Positions 45,003 to 54,436 of a DNA stretch of 64,000 bases are shown here, in pieces (the stretch's first letter is position 1; every line of letters starts with the position of its first letter). The stretch is from the NCBI RefSeq assembly GCF_014195635.1, contig NZ_JACICC010000003.1, positions 248,001-312,000 of the forward strand, written 5' to 3'. The DNA comes from Pseudochelatococcus contaminans. GTDB lineage: Bacteria; Pseudomonadota; Alphaproteobacteria; Rhizobiales; Beijerinckiaceae. The position numbers and the translations under genes are program-made. The notes under the pieces were generated by a model. That model had not been told where the DNA came from. It saw nothing but the letters and a program-made list of their open reading frames with translations, and did no database searches.

Positions 45003-45635
45003 TCAGCGCCGGGTGCTGCGGGCAGGGGCACCGCCAAGGCCGATCTCGATCAGCACGCCCGACGTGGCTTCCGGCAAGCGCAGACCGTCTTCGACGATGC
45101 GAACGATCTCCTGCGCCGTCCCGGCGGGGATGGGCACCGAGACCTGCCGTGTGCGGCTGTCGATGACCCTGTCGCCCTGCTTGACGGCAATCCTGAGCGG
45201 AGCCGAATACGTGCCCGGTGACCCTGCCGGTCCGAGCAACCCGAGCACTTCCACACCGACATTGACCGTGCGCGATCCATCACCGCCGGTGACGCACTCG
45301 CGCGCCGTGTTGCGGATGGAGAGCTGGTAGCGCAGTCCCGCTCCCTCGCCGACGCGCACCGCCGAGCCGCCATCGAAAATATCGAAGCGCGGGCAGTAGA
45401 GATCGTCGGTGGGCAGGGGAGCTTCCGGCGGCACGGTCGCGCCGCCATAGAGCGCATAGTTCTTCAACGTCGTTCCCGTGCTTTGCCCTTCCGGCGACTG
45501 GCAGCCGGCCAGCAACGATGCGATGCCGACGACCACCGCCGCCAACAATCCGGCCCTGCGCCCTGCACTGTTGCGGGCGGCAGAAACAGAAGCCGGAATG
45601 GAGGGCGAAGCGGTTCGGTAGCCGATGCTCGTCAT
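45003..45635 (-). CDS. Putative lipoprotein of unknown function
   Basis: The 210-residue protein has a basic start, a hydrophobic stretch and the lipobox ASLLAGC, so it is probably lipid-anchored to the outer or inner membrane. The mature part contains YCPRFDIFDGGSAVRVGEGA and NTARECVTGGDGSRTVNVGV, which suggest a beta-rich domain, with PIPAGTAQEIVRIVEDGLRL near the end. The N-terminal leader is unusually long (about 40 residues). I recognise the pattern from uncharacterised rhizobial lipoproteins but no function. Confidence 0.82.
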   Translation of the reverse strand: MTSIGYRTASPSIPASVSAARNSAGRRAGLLAAVVVGIASLLAGCQSPEGQSTGTTLKNYALYGGATVPPEAPLPTDDLYCPRFDIFDGGSAVRVGEGAGLRYQLSIRNTARECVTGGDGSRTVNVGVEVLGLLGPAGSPGTYSAPLRIAVKQGDRVIDSRTRQVSVPIPAGTAQEIVRIVEDGLRLPEATSGVLIEIGLGGAPARSTRR

Positions 45636-45772
45636 GTCTGGTCTCTCTCAGCTCGCTTTCGTGCAACTCGCCGGCGATCATAACGGCAGGATGGCCGAAC
45701 AGGAATGCCGCACAGCACAAAAATATCCCGACTGGAATGCAAACTGCTCCGGCGGGCAGGGTTATGGCAGGG

Positions 45773-46297
45773 TTATGGAAGGGCGTCGAAGCCTGGCGAG
45801 AAGCCGTCCAGCGTCACCGGGATGCCGATGCCTTCCTCAGGCGTCTGGAATACGATGAAGGTCGCGGTCTGGCCCTGCTTGAGCCGGTCGAGCAAGGTGT
45901 CGTCCATAACGACCTCGGCGATGCAGCCTGTGTTGAGGCAGCGCACGAAACCGGCGCGGCCGACATCCGTCTGGTCGATCTTGAGGCCGAGGCCCGCCGG
46001 CAGCAGCACGCCGAGCGGTGCGACCACACGCAGAAGGCGGCTCTTGTTATCCGCCGTCTTGAGCACGATCACGAGCAGCGTGATGTTGGGTCGATCCTCG
46101 GCCGCGACGTTCTGCACCAGCGCGCATTGTTCGGCGGAGGCGCCGGGCGGGGTTTCGCAGCGCATCTGCCACTCACCGTGGGTGGCGCGCACAACCCCTT
46201 GCGCGGCAGCCGGTGCCGCGCCCGTCATAATGGTGCCGAAGGAAACACCGACAATCGTGGCGGCAAGCGCGGTGCAACGAGCGAGACGGCGGAACAT
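45773..46297 (-). CDS. Invasion-associated locus B (IalB) family protein
   Basis: This 174-residue protein has a signal peptide (RLARCTALAATIVG to AAPAAAQG) and the IalB domain: GEWQMRCETPPGASAEQCAL, LLRVVAPLGVLLPAGLGL, FVRCLNTGCIAEVVMDD and VFQTPEEGIGIPVTLDGFSP. Four conserved cysteines probably form disulfides. IalB promotes red-cell invasion in Bartonella, but the family is widespread in free-living Rhizobiales, where its role is unknown. A second IalB protein is at 60107-60862. The ATG at 46297 follows GGGGAAG. Confidence 0.9.
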   Translation of the reverse strand: MFRRLARCTALAATIVGVSFGTIMTGAAPAAAQGVVRATHGEWQMRCETPPGASAEQCALVQNVAAEDRPNITLLVIVLKTADNKSRLLRVVAPLGVLLPAGLGLKIDQTDVGRAGFVRCLNTGCIAEVVMDDTLLDRLKQGQTATFIVFQTPEEGIGIPVTLDGFSPGFDALP

Positions 46298-46674
46298 AGG
46301 TTTCACTTCCCCGAAATCCACTTTAACATCAACAGGAAACCGGCTTCGCCCGTGGCAGGACGGCCCGTCAGGAAACACGCCTCTGAATTTCGCGGCGGGC
46401 ACCCGCCTGCCTTTACAGAAAACATCGATCCCGGTTCATTCCTTCCGGATCATGCTCTAAACCATGCCACGCGCCGAGAGTAAAGACGATCCCGTGGAAA
46501 GGCGGCGGATTTCCGGCTGTAGACCACTCCAGCATGGGCGGGATGACACCCTGCGGCAGACGTGACGCTTTGTTCTGTTGCTTTGCGCGCGCGGTCATGA
46601 TCTGTGACGGCGATCTTTCCGGTGACGAATTTGCCAGACCACGCGGCAGCGGGAACGGGAGTATCTGACGGACG
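46298..46674. other. Divergent intergenic region between the IalB gene and coxB
   Basis: No gene is supported in these 377 bases. The region must carry the promoter of the cytochrome oxidase operon. I see no clear FNR, RegA or FixK site by eye. Confidence 0.5.
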
Positions 46675-47607
46675 ATGGAAAAAGCGGTGTATGGCCCGGT
46701 GGCGTCTTATGTGCGCCTGCTCCCCCTGCGCGCCGGTGCGGCCGCTCGCGGAGCGCTTCGGGTGTTGTCGTCATGGTTTTGCAGGGCGATCTGGCTTTGC
46801 ATATCGGTCTTGCTGTTGACCGGGGCCGGCGCTCGCGCGCAGCAAGCCTCACAACAAGTGACAGGCCAACCTGTGACGGGACAACCTGTTCCTTGGCAAA
46901 TCGGCCTCCAGCCGCCCGTCACCGATGTCGCGCGCTCCGCTCAGGATTTCCACAACCTGCTGTTGTGGATAACCGGCGGTGTGGTCGTGCTGGTCACCGT
47001 GCTGCTGATCGTCGTCATCGTCCGCTTCAATGAGAGGGCGAACCCGTCACCGGCGCGTTTCACGCACAACACATGGCTGGAGGTGACGTGGACGGTGGTG
47101 CCGATTCTGGTGCTGGCCGTCATCGCTGTGCCGTCTTTTCGGCTTTTGCGCGCACAGCTCATCATTCCGCCAAGCGATATAACCGTGAAGGTCACCGGGC
47201 ATCAGTGGTACTGGAACTATGAATATCCGGCGGAGCAGGGTGGTTTTACCTTCGATTCCGTCTATGTCCCGGATGACGATCTGACCGGAGAGCAGCCGCG
47301 CCTTCTGGCAGTGGATAACGAGGTCGTCCTGCCAGTCGACAGCACGGTGCGCCTGCAGGTCACCGCCGCCGACGTGATCCACGGTTTCGCGGTGCCGTCC
47401 TTCGGAATCAAGATCGATGCGATACCGGGACGGCTCAACGAGACATGGTTCAGGGCAGACAGGGAAGGTATCTACTATGGCCAGTGCTCATTGATCTGTG
47501 GCCAGAACCACGCCTATATGCCCATCGCCATCCGGATCGTCAGCGCGGAACAATATGCTGCGTGGCGTGAGGAGGCGAAGGCGCGTTTTACGGCGGCAGG
47601 CGATTGA
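46675..47607 (+). CDS. coxB: Cytochrome c oxidase subunit II
   Basis: Subunit II of the aa3-type oxidase receives electrons from cytochrome c through its CuA centre. The 310-residue protein has a signal peptide, two membrane segments (about 95-120 and 138-160), the aromatic region [11 protein letters not shown] and the CuA ligands: His in [12 protein letters not shown], and Cys, Cys, His and Met in [17 protein letters not shown]. The ATG at 46675 precedes a 55-residue leader that is slightly long. It is the first gene of the oxidase operon. Confidence 0.96.
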   Translation: MEKAVYGPVASYVRLLPLRAGAAARGALRVLSSWFCRAIWLCISVLLLTGAGARAQQASQQVTGQPVTGQPVPWQIGLQPPVTDVARSAQDFHNLLLWITGGVVVLVTVLLIVVIVRFNERANPSPARFTHNTWLEVTWTVVPILVLAVIAVPSFRLLRAQLIIPPSDITVKVTGHQWYWNYEYPAEQGGFTFDSVYVPDDDLTGEQPRLLAVDNEVVLPVDSTVRLQVTAADVIHGFAVPSFGIKIDAIPGRLNETWFRADREGIYYGQCSLICGQNHAYMPIAIRIVSAEQYAAWREEAKARFTAAGD

Positions 47608-47647
47608 GCATGGCAAGGAAAGGCTCGATGAAAGGGATAGACAGGGC

Positions 47648-49279
47648 ATGGCTTCTGCAATGAAGGCGCAGCCGGGCGGCGGGGATGCATCCCCTCGGGA
47701 TTCCTACCCGAAAGGCTGGCGGCGCTGGTTGCTCTCCACCAACCACAAGGACATCGGAACGCTCTACCTGCTGTTCTCGCTGTGTGCGGGGCTCGTGGGC
47801 GGCGGCCTTTCGCTGCTGATGCGCATCGAGTTGCAGTACCCGGACTTGCAGATCTTCGCCAATGGCCAGATCTTCAACGTCGTGGTCACGGCGCATGGCC
47901 TCATCATGCTGTTCTTCGTGGTCATGCCCGCGCTCATCGGCGGTTTCGGCAACTGGTTCGTGCCGATCATGATCGGCGCGCCGGAGATGGCGTTTCCGCG
48001 GCTCAACAGTATCTCTTTCTGGCTGTTGGTGGTGGCCTTCTGGCTGCTCATCATCTCGTTGTTCGTGCCCGGTGCGCCCGGATCGCTCGGTTTCGGCGGC
48101 GGTTGGGCGGCCTATCCGCCGCTTTCGGTGGCCGGCCATCCGGGGCCTGCGTTCGATTTCGCCATCTTCGCCCTGCACCTTGCCGGCGCATCGTCCATCA
48201 TCGGCGCGATCAACTTCATCACCACGATTTTGAACATGCGCGCGCCCGGCATGACGCTGCACAAGATGCCGCTGTTCGCGTGGAGCATGCTGGTGACGGC
48301 GTTTCTGCTGCTGATCTCGCTGCCCGTGCTGGCGGGGGCCATCACCATGCTGCTGACGGACCGGAACTTCGGCACCGCGTTCTTCGATCCGTCAGGCGGA
48401 GGCGATCCGGTGCTTTATCAGCACCTGTTCTGGTTCTTCGGCCACCCCGAAGTCTACATCATGATCCTGCCGGCCTTCGGCATCATCTCGCATATCGTCT
48501 CCACCTTCGCCCGCAAGCCGATCTTCGGCTATCTGGGCATGGCCTATGCCATGGTGGCCATCGGCGCCGTCGGCTTCGTGGTCTGGGCGCACCATATGTA
48601 TACCGTGGGGCTGTCGCTCGACACGCAGCGCTATTTCGTGTTCGCGACGATGGTCATCGCGGTGCCCACCGGCATCAAGGTGTTCTCGTGGATCGCGACG
48701 ATGTGGGGTGGTTCCATCCGCTTTACCGCGCCGATGATCTGGGCGCTCGGGTTCATCTTTCTGTTCGTGGTCGGCGGGGTGACGGGCGTGGTGCTGGCGA
48801 ACGCCGGCATCGACCGCGAGCTGCACAACACCTATTACGTGGTGGCGCATTTTCACTACGTGCTGTCGCTGGGCGCGGTGTTCGCCATTTTCGCGGCATG
48901 GTACTACTGGTTTCCGAAAATGTTCGGCTACATGGTGCCGGAGTGGATCGGCAAGCTGCATTTCTGGCTGGCTTTCGTCAGCGCCAACGTGCTGTTCTTT
49001 CCGATGCACTTTCTGGGATTGGCCGGCATGCCGCGCCATTATGTCGATTATCCGGACGCTTACTGGGGGTGGCATTTTGTCGCGTCACTGGGCTCGTATG
49101 CCTTTGCATGCAGCCTGCTGGTGTTCTTTTACGGCATATGGGTCGCCTATGCGCGCAAGGCGCGCGCGCCGGATAACCCATGGGGCGAAGGGGCGACGAC
49201 ACTGGAATGGACGCTGTCGTCTCCGCCGCCGTATCATCAGTTTCAGAAGCTGCCGCGCATTCCCGCTGCGGGTTCCTGA
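47648..49279 (+). CDS. coxA: Cytochrome c oxidase subunit I
   Basis: This is the catalytic subunit of the aa3 heme-copper oxidase, which reduces oxygen to water and pumps protons. The 543-residue protein has twelve membrane segments. Heme a ligands lie in [11 protein letters not shown] and HFHYVLSLG, CuB ligands in [14 protein letters not shown] and WAHHMYTVG, and the D-channel region [19 protein letters not shown] is present. The ATG at 47648 follows AGGG; a frame open from 47498 overlaps coxB and is not the real start. It lies 40 bases after coxB. Confidence 0.97.
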   Translation: MASAMKAQPGGGDASPRDSYPKGWRRWLLSTNHKDIGTLYLLFSLCAGLVGGGLSLLMRIELQYPDLQIFANGQIFNVVVTAHGLIMLFFVVMPALIGGFGNWFVPIMIGAPEMAFPRLNSISFWLLVVAFWLLIISLFVPGAPGSLGFGGGWAAYPPLSVAGHPGPAFDFAIFALHLAGASSIIGAINFITTILNMRAPGMTLHKMPLFAWSMLVTAFLLLISLPVLAGAITMLLTDRNFGTAFFDPSGGGDPVLYQHLFWFFGHPEVYIMILPAFGIISHIVSTFARKPIFGYLGMAYAMVAIGAVGFVVWAHHMYTVGLSLDTQRYFVFATMVIAVPTGIKVFSWIATMWGGSIRFTAPMIWALGFIFLFVVGGVTGVVLANAGIDRELHNTYYVVAHFHYVLSLGAVFAIFAAWYYWFPKMFGYMVPEWIGKLHFWLAFVSANVLFFPMHFLGLAGMPRHYVDYPDAYWGWHFVASLGSYAFACSLLVFFYGIWVAYARKARAPDNPWGEGATTLEWTLSSPPPYHQFQKLPRIPAAGS

Positions 49280-49423
49280 GCGCACGGCTGCATTGATGGC
49301 CGGGTCGATGCCTGATATGCAACCGAATTCAATGTCTGTGGTTTTCGCAGCTTGCCGTTTGTGGGGCCATTCCCTTATCTGGCCCTCCCATTGGGGCGAG
49401 AGCTGTTTCAGAGAGCTGAGAGT

Positions 49424-50422
49424 ATGACGGCGGTTACGGAAGAATGGGCTGAACGGGAGCGCACCGCGCAGGCGGAAGCGCCACCGCTTGTCTCCACCGG
49501 CAGCGTGCGGGATTTTATCTCGCTGCTCAAGCCGCGCGTCATGTCGCTTGTGGTGTTCACCGCGCTCGTCGGCATGCTCGTTGCGCCGGGCGCCATCAAT
49601 CCGGTCGTCGGCGCCATCGCGCTGCTGTCGATCGCGGTAGGGGCGGGCGCATCCGGCTGCCTCAACATGTGGTGGGATGCCGACATCGACAAGGTGATGA
49701 CGCGCACCCGAAACCGGCCGATTCCGGGCGGGCGCATCACGGGGGCCGAGGCGCTGACCTTCGGCCTGACCCTGTCCTTCTGGGCGGTGTTCGTGCTGGG
49801 TGTGGCGACCAACTGGTTCGCGGCGGCCTTTCTGGCGTTTACGATCTTTTTCTACGTCGGCATCTATTCCATCTGGCTGAAGCGCTCGACGCCGCAGAAT
49901 ATCGTTATCGGCGGTGCCGCCGGTGCGTTCCCGCCCATGGTCGGCGAGGCGGCTGTGACCGGCTCCGTCAGCATCGACGGCTTCGTGCTGTTCCTGATCA
50001 TCTTTCTCTGGACACCGCCGCACTTCTGGGCGCTGGCACTGGTGAAATCCGAGGACTACGCCCGCGCCGGCGTGCCGATGATGCCAATCGTGGCGGGGCA
50101 GGCATCCACGCGATTGCAGATTTTGCTCTACACGCTGGTTGTGGTGCCGGTGGCGACCATTCCGCTATGGCGTGACGCCGGCGGCCCGCTTTACGCGTTC
50201 GCCTCCATCGCCGGCGGGGCCGGGATGCTGTGGCTGGCGTTCACGCTCTGGCGTTCCGGCGGCGACCGCGTTGCGCTCAATCCCTATGGCGTGCGCACGG
50301 CATGGCGGCTGTTCGGTTTCTCGATCATGTATCTGTTCGCGCTGTTCGCCGCGCTGCTGGTGGAGCATGTGACGGGGCTTGGGCCAATCGGCAACTTCCT
50401 GCCGGCAAGGGGCCTCTGGTGA
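49424..50422 (+). CDS. ctaB: Protoheme IX farnesyltransferase (heme O synthase)
   Basis: CtaB farnesylates heme B to heme O, a precursor of the heme A used by the oxidase. The 332-residue UbiA-family membrane protein has the prenyl-diphosphate motif [19 protein letters not shown] and, later, [19 protein letters not shown]. The ATG at 49424 gives the usual N-terminus ([20 protein letters not shown]). It follows coxA by 144 bases and overlaps the next small gene by one base. Confidence 0.96.
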   Translation: MTAVTEEWAERERTAQAEAPPLVSTGSVRDFISLLKPRVMSLVVFTALVGMLVAPGAINPVVGAIALLSIAVGAGASGCLNMWWDADIDKVMTRTRNRPIPGGRITGAEALTFGLTLSFWAVFVLGVATNWFAAAFLAFTIFFYVGIYSIWLKRSTPQNIVIGGAAGAFPPMVGEAAVTGSVSIDGFVLFLIIFLWTPPHFWALALVKSEDYARAGVPMMPIVAGQASTRLQILLYTLVVVPVATIPLWRDAGGPLYAFASIAGGAGMLWLAFTLWRSGGDRVALNPYGVRTAWRLFGFSIMYLFALFAALLVEHVTGLGPIGNFLPARGLW

Positions 50423-50610
50423 TGGAAAACCCTGTGGCGAACGGCGGCAGGCGCGACGATGCCGAAGGCGTGAGCCTGACACCGGCTGAAAGCCATCGCC
50501 GGCATACGCGGAATGTCGCAATCGGGGTCGCGCTGGGTTTTCTGTTCCTGCTGTTCTACGTGCTGACCATCGCCCGGCTTGGTTCGAATGTTCTGAACCG
50601 GCCGCTGTGA
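50422..50610 (+). CDS. Small membrane protein of the cox operon (CoxF-like)
   Basis: The ATG shares its first base with the ctaB stop (TGATG), and the 62-residue product has a single membrane segment (GVALGFLFLLFYVLTIARLG) after a charged cytoplasmic start. In Rhizobiales a small one-pass protein, often called CoxF, sits between ctaB and ctaG, and its size, topology and position match. Its role is presumed to be oxidase assembly or stability. Too small to identify by motif. Confidence 0.85.
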   Translation: MENPVANGGRRDDAEGVSLTPAESHRRHTRNVAIGVALGFLFLLFYVLTIARLGSNVLNRPL

Positions 50611-50616
50611 GGACCG

Positions 50617-51231
50617 ATGAGCGACGATGCGCCCCATCTTCCTGCGCCGGATGAACGGGTCGCCCGCCGCGCCCGGAACACCGCGCTGATCTGTGTGGGC
50701 GTTGTCGCTGGCATGCTGGGCCTCGCCTTCGCATCGGTGCCGCTTTATCGCCTCTTCTGTCAGGTCACGGGGTTTGCCGGCACGCCGCTTGCCGGCGTGG
50801 TGGAGAGCGCCTCAGTCTCCGACCGGCGCATCGTGGTGCGTTTCGATACCAATGTCGCGCCGTCGATCCAGTGGCGCATCGTGCCGGAAACGCCAGCAGT
50901 CGAAACGCGGCTTGGCGAGACGCAGACGGTTTTCTTCGAGCTGACCAATATGAGCGACACGCCGGTCACCGGCGTTGCGACCTATAACGTGCAGCCGGAC
51001 CAGCTCGGCGCGTATTTCGTCAAGCTGCAATGCTTCTGCTATGAGGAGAAGACGTTGGGGCCGGGGGAGAGCATGTTCGCGCCGGTGGTGTTCTACATCG
51101 ATCCTTCTTTCGACGACGAGCGCGATTTCAAGACGCTGGATTCCCTGACGCTGTCCTACACGATGTTTCCAGCAAAAGACGTGCTGCCCTCCAGCGAACT
51201 GGCTGGCATCTCCGGGCGAGACGGGCTCTAA
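50617..51231 (+). CDS. ctaG: Cytochrome c oxidase assembly protein CtaG (Cox11)
   Basis: CtaG delivers copper to the CuB site of subunit I. The 204-residue protein has one N-terminal membrane segment (ICVGVVAGMLGLAFASVPLY) and a periplasmic domain with the copper-binding KLQCFCYEEKTLGPGE; the usual CFCF is CFCY here. The C-terminal VFYIDPSFDDERDFKTLD and TLSYTMFPAK are typical. It starts six bases after the small CoxF-like gene. A palindromic element follows its stop. Confidence 0.96.
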   Translation: MSDDAPHLPAPDERVARRARNTALICVGVVAGMLGLAFASVPLYRLFCQVTGFAGTPLAGVVESASVSDRRIVVRFDTNVAPSIQWRIVPETPAVETRLGETQTVFFELTNMSDTPVTGVATYNVQPDQLGAYFVKLQCFCYEEKTLGPGESMFAPVVFYIDPSFDDERDFKTLDSLTLSYTMFPAKDVLPSSELAGISGRDGL

Positions 51232-51332
51232 AGCGTTTTCAAGCAAAGTGGATACCGCTTTGTGTGAAGAAAACGCGTCAAACCAAAAAGATAGAGCCTT
51301 TCGGCGTTTCAACGAAATGCCGAAAGGCTCTA
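51230..51332. repeat. Palindromic intergenic element, copy 2
   Basis: This is the inverted orientation of the element at 33615-33717: GCGTTTTC with GAAAACGC, then a hairpin TAGAGCCTTTCGGC with GCCGAAAGGCTCTA. It begins inside the ctaG stop region and fills the gap to coxC, so the oxidase mRNA carries two strong hairpins between the two genes. Confidence 0.9.
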
Positions 51333-51348
51333 GCGGCTGACGGTGACC

Positions 51349-52188
51349 ATGCAATCCACCGCGAAACAGCACGATTACCATATTGTCGATCCCAGCCCGT
51401 GGCCGCTGGTGCTGGCGGTCAGCCTTTTCGTGCTGTCCGTCGGCGCGGTCCTGACGATGACCGACATCCGCATGGGCGAGTTCGCACCGGGGCCATATGT
51501 TCTGGGTGTCGGTGTCATCGGGCTGCTCGGAGCGCTGTCGGTCTGGTGGATCGACGTGATCCGCGAGGGCCAGCGCGGCGCGCATACCCGCGTGGTGGCG
51601 TTGCACCATCGCTACGGCATGATCCTGTTCATTATCACCGAGGTCATGTTTTTCGTCGCGTGGTTCTGGGCATTTTTCGATGCCAGCCTGTTTCCGGGAG
51701 AGGCGATTCAGTTCGAGCGGGTGGAGGCAACCGGTGGGCAATGGCCTCCCGCCGGCATCGAGACCTTCGATCCGTGGCATCTGCCGCTGTTCAACACGCT
51801 GGTTTTGCTGACATCGGGTACGATGGTGACCCTCGCCTATGAGGCGCTGCTGAAGGGCGACCGGCGCGGCATCAAGCTCGGGCTCTGGGCAACGCTGGTG
51901 CTGGCCGCGCTGTTCATCGTGGTGCAGGCCTATGAATACAGCCACGCGACATTCGCCTTCTCCGGCAACATTTACGGCTCGACATTTTTCATGACAACGG
52001 GCGTGCACGGTGTTCATGTCATCGTGGGCACGGTGTTTCTGGCCATTTGCCTGCTGCGGGTCTATCTGGGCCACTTCACGGCCGAGCGACACCTCGGGTT
52101 CGAGCTTGCGGCTTGGTACTGGCATTTCGTCGATGTGGTCTGGCTGTTCCTGTTCGCCGCCATCTATGTGTGGGGCGCAGGTGGCTGA
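51349..52188 (+). CDS. coxC: Cytochrome c oxidase subunit III
   Basis: Subunit III stabilises the oxidase core. The 279-residue protein has seven membrane segments, starts with the family pattern KQHDYHIVDPSPWPLV, and has ALHHRYGMILFIITEVMFFVA-like and TTGVHGVHVIVGTVFL segments, ending in WYWHFVDVVWLFLFAAIY. The ATG at 51349 is preferred over a GTG at 51343. It is separated from ctaG by a palindromic element and overlaps the SURF1 gene by eight bases. Confidence 0.97.
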   Translation: MQSTAKQHDYHIVDPSPWPLVLAVSLFVLSVGAVLTMTDIRMGEFAPGPYVLGVGVIGLLGALSVWWIDVIREGQRGAHTRVVALHHRYGMILFIITEVMFFVAWFWAFFDASLFPGEAIQFERVEATGGQWPPAGIETFDPWHLPLFNTLVLLTSGTMVTLAYEALLKGDRRGIKLGLWATLVLAALFIVVQAYEYSHATFAFSGNIYGSTFFMTTGVHGVHVIVGTVFLAICLLRVYLGHFTAERHLGFELAAWYWHFVDVVWLFLFAAIYVWGAGG

Positions 52189-52957
52189 AGCGCGCCCCTC
52201 CTGGCGGGGCCTGTTCTGGCCGGGGCTGTTCACGCTTCTCGGGCTCATCCTGCTGGTGTCGCTGGGAATGTGGCAGTTGCAGCGGCTGGCCTGGAAGGAA
52301 GACCTCATCGCCCGCATTGAATCCCGCACTCACGCCGAACCTGTCGCCGCGCCCGCACAAGGCGAATGGGCTGCGCTGGCGGGGGAGCCGGCAGCGCTGA
52401 AAGCACTGGAGTACAGCCCCGTTCGCGTGTCCGGCATCTATCTGCGAGATCGTGAAGTGCTCGTGCATGGCAACGCTACGCTTGGCCGGGGCGGCGTGCG
52501 CATGGGCTACTTCGTGCTGACACCGCTTGCGATGGACGGCGGCGGCATCGTATTCGTCAACCGTGGTTTCATTCCCATGGAGCTGCGGCAGGATGCCGAC
52601 GCCTATGCCGCGTGGCGTCGCGGCGACAGTGTGGCGGGCAATGAAACTGTGAGGGTTGCCGGGCTCTTGCGTGCGCCGGAAAGGCGCGGCTGGTTCGTAC
52701 CATCCGATGCGCCGGAAAAGGGCGACTGGTTCGTGCGTGACCCCGCTGTTTTCGCCGCGTCGCTCGGGTTGGAACGCGTGGCCCCGTTCACCATCGATAC
52801 ATTCCGCGATTCCACGCGAGAGGGATGGCCGGTTGCGGGGCTTACCGTGGTGCGCTTCCCCAACAACCACCTCGATTATGCCTTTACGTGGTTTGGGCTT
52901 GCCATCGTTCTTGTCGTCGTCTTCGTGCTGTTTGCCCGCCGCAGACTGCGGGGGTGA
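52181..52957 (+). CDS. SURF1 family oxidase assembly protein
   Basis: SURF1 (Shy1) helps insert heme A into subunit I. The 258-residue protein has membrane segments at both ends (FTLLGLILLVSLGMWQLQRL and GLAIVLVVVFVLFARRRL) around a periplasmic domain with RVSGIYLRDREVLVHGN, VNRGFIPMELR and the terminal PNNHLDYAFTWFGLA, all typical. The GTG at 52181 overlaps coxC by eight bases, so translation is coupled. It closes the oxidase operon. Confidence 0.93.
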   Translation: MAEARPSWRGLFWPGLFTLLGLILLVSLGMWQLQRLAWKEDLIARIESRTHAEPVAAPAQGEWAALAGEPAALKALEYSPVRVSGIYLRDREVLVHGNATLGRGGVRMGYFVLTPLAMDGGGIVFVNRGFIPMELRQDADAYAAWRRGDSVAGNETVRVAGLLRAPERRGWFVPSDAPEKGDWFVRDPAVFAASLGLERVAPFTIDTFRDSTREGWPVAGLTVVRFPNNHLDYAFTWFGLAIVLVVVFVLFARRRLRG

Positions 52958-53147
52958 TCGCCAAATGGATTGGCAGCTGTGCAAGCAACTTGTGCGAGCA
53001 ACTTGTGCGAGTGACTTGTTAAAGCCACTGGTTGGGGGTGGAGGTTGCGGCGGGGAAATGCTATCCCCTGCGCCGGAGAACAGGCAGCCGCCGGGTTGGA
53101 CAACGATGTCATCCCCGTGTGTGGCCGCCGAAACCGGGAGATTTCAC

Positions 53148-53759
53148 ATGCGTCGTCTGATCCTTGCGGCTGGTATTGCCGCATCACTCGCCTGTGCGTT
53201 TTCGCTGCCCGCGACTGCCCGGTCGCAGTCTTCCGCTCCGGCGGTGGAGCAGCCGCTGGTCGTGGCGCAGGCTGCCCAGCTTGATCCCAAGGACGTTGTG
53301 TTGCTCGACACGCCGCACGGCCGCGTCACCATCGGCCTGCGGCCGGACCTCGCCCCCAAGCACGCTGAGCGAATCAGAACGCTGGCCAGCCGGGGCTTTT
53401 ACGATAACGTGCCCTTCCACCGCGTCATTCCCGGCTTCATGGCCCAGACGGGCGATCCCACCGGCACCGGCACGGGCAGCTCGGATCTGCCGAACCTGCC
53501 GGCAGAGTTCTCCAGTGCGCCCTTCAAGCGCGGCACCGTGGGCATGGCTCGCGCCGGCTCGCCCAATTCGGCCAACTCGCAGTTCTTCATCTGCTTTGAC
53601 GACGCGCCGTTCCTCGAAGGTCAATATACGGTCATCGGCGAGGTGATCTCGGGCATGGAAGCGGTCGACAAGATCAAGGCCGGCTCGCAGGCCAACAACG
53701 GCACGGTGTCGAATCCCGATAAAATCGTCCGCATGCGCCTTGCCAGCGACGGGAAATAA
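53148..53759 (+). CDS. Periplasmic peptidyl-prolyl cis-trans isomerase (cyclophilin)
   Basis: This cyclophilin has a signal peptide (RRLILAAGIAASLACAFS to LPATARS), so it should act in the periplasm on folding of secreted proteins. The catalytic region is PFHRVIPGFMAQTGDPTGTG, and [19 protein letters not shown] is the conserved second motif. The mature protein is about 180 residues, the short bacterial form. The ATG at 53148 follows GGGAG. A cytoplasmic paralogue follows at 53919. Confidence 0.95.
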   Translation: MRRLILAAGIAASLACAFSLPATARSQSSAPAVEQPLVVAQAAQLDPKDVVLLDTPHGRVTIGLRPDLAPKHAERIRTLASRGFYDNVPFHRVIPGFMAQTGDPTGTGTGSSDLPNLPAEFSSAPFKRGTVGMARAGSPNSANSQFFICFDDAPFLEGQYTVIGEVISGMEAVDKIKAGSQANNGTVSNPDKIVRMRLASDGK

Positions 53760-53786
53760 AGGCATTCGACCGCCTGAACCGTCCTC

Positions 53787-53890
53787 TGGAGCGTTTTCCG
53801 GTCGGATGGCGCCATCTGATCGACAAGAGTTCGCTCGAAATCAAACAACGGGATCGTTTCTGCGTTTCTAACGAAACGCGGAAATGATCC
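53787..53890. repeat. Palindromic intergenic element, related variant
   Basis: The element starts with GGAGCGTTTTCC and contains the perfect 12-base palindrome GATGGCGCCATC (53805-53816). It ends in an 18-bp near-perfect hairpin (53851-53868 with 53873-53890) whose loop region reads GTTTCTAACGAAAC. It shares the plan of copies 1 and 2 (GCGTTTTC start, a TCAAA segment, terminal hairpin with an AACGAAA core) but differs in sequence. Confidence 0.75.
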
Positions 53891-53918
53891 GGACCCGAAG
53901 AATCGGAGATGATGCATC

Positions 53919-54410
53919 ATGAGCACTGATAACGTCGCCACCAACGATCCCGAAAACACGCTTATCCTGGAAACCACGAAGGGCCGCGTCGTTATCGCGC
54001 TGCGTCCCGACCTCGCGCCGCTGCACGTTGCGCGGATCAAGGAGCTGGCGCGGAAGAAATTCTACGACGGCATCGTCTTTCACCGCGTGATCGAAGGCTT
54101 CATGGCCCAGACCGGCTGCCCGCATGGCACCGGCACCGGCGGTTCCGACCTGCCGGATCTGAAGGCCGAGTTCAACACCGAGCCGCATGTGCGTGGCACG
54201 GTCTCCATGGCGCGGGCGCAGAACCCCAACTCGGCCAACTCGCAGTTCTTCATCTGCTTTGATGACGCACGCTTCCTCGACCGCCAGTACACGGCGTGGG
54301 GCAAGGTCATCGAAGGCATGGAGAACGTCGACAAGATCAAGCGCGGCGAGCCTGTGCGCGATCCCGACAGCATCATCACGATGCGCGTTGCCGCCGACGC
54401 GGCGGAATAA
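53919..54410 (+). CDS. Cytoplasmic peptidyl-prolyl cis-trans isomerase (cyclophilin)
   Basis: This 163-residue cyclophilin has no signal peptide. It begins [20 protein letters not shown] and has the active-site region [20 protein letters not shown] and [19 protein letters not shown]. It is closely related to the periplasmic cyclophilin just upstream, so the pair arose by duplication. It is followed 26 bases later by queA on the same strand. Confidence 0.95.
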   Translation: MSTDNVATNDPENTLILETTKGRVVIALRPDLAPLHVARIKELARKKFYDGIVFHRVIEGFMAQTGCPHGTGTGGSDLPDLKAEFNTEPHVRGTVSMARAQNPNSANSQFFICFDDARFLDRQYTAWGKVIEGMENVDKIKRGEPVRDPDSIITMRVAADAAE

Positions 54411-54436
54411 GACAGACAGGACCAAGACAGGCAGCG

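Noticed and set aside
46413-46598. 61-codon minus-strand frame between the IalB gene and coxB
   Set aside because: No ribosome site, no recognisable sequence, and it lies in the expected promoter region of the cox operon.
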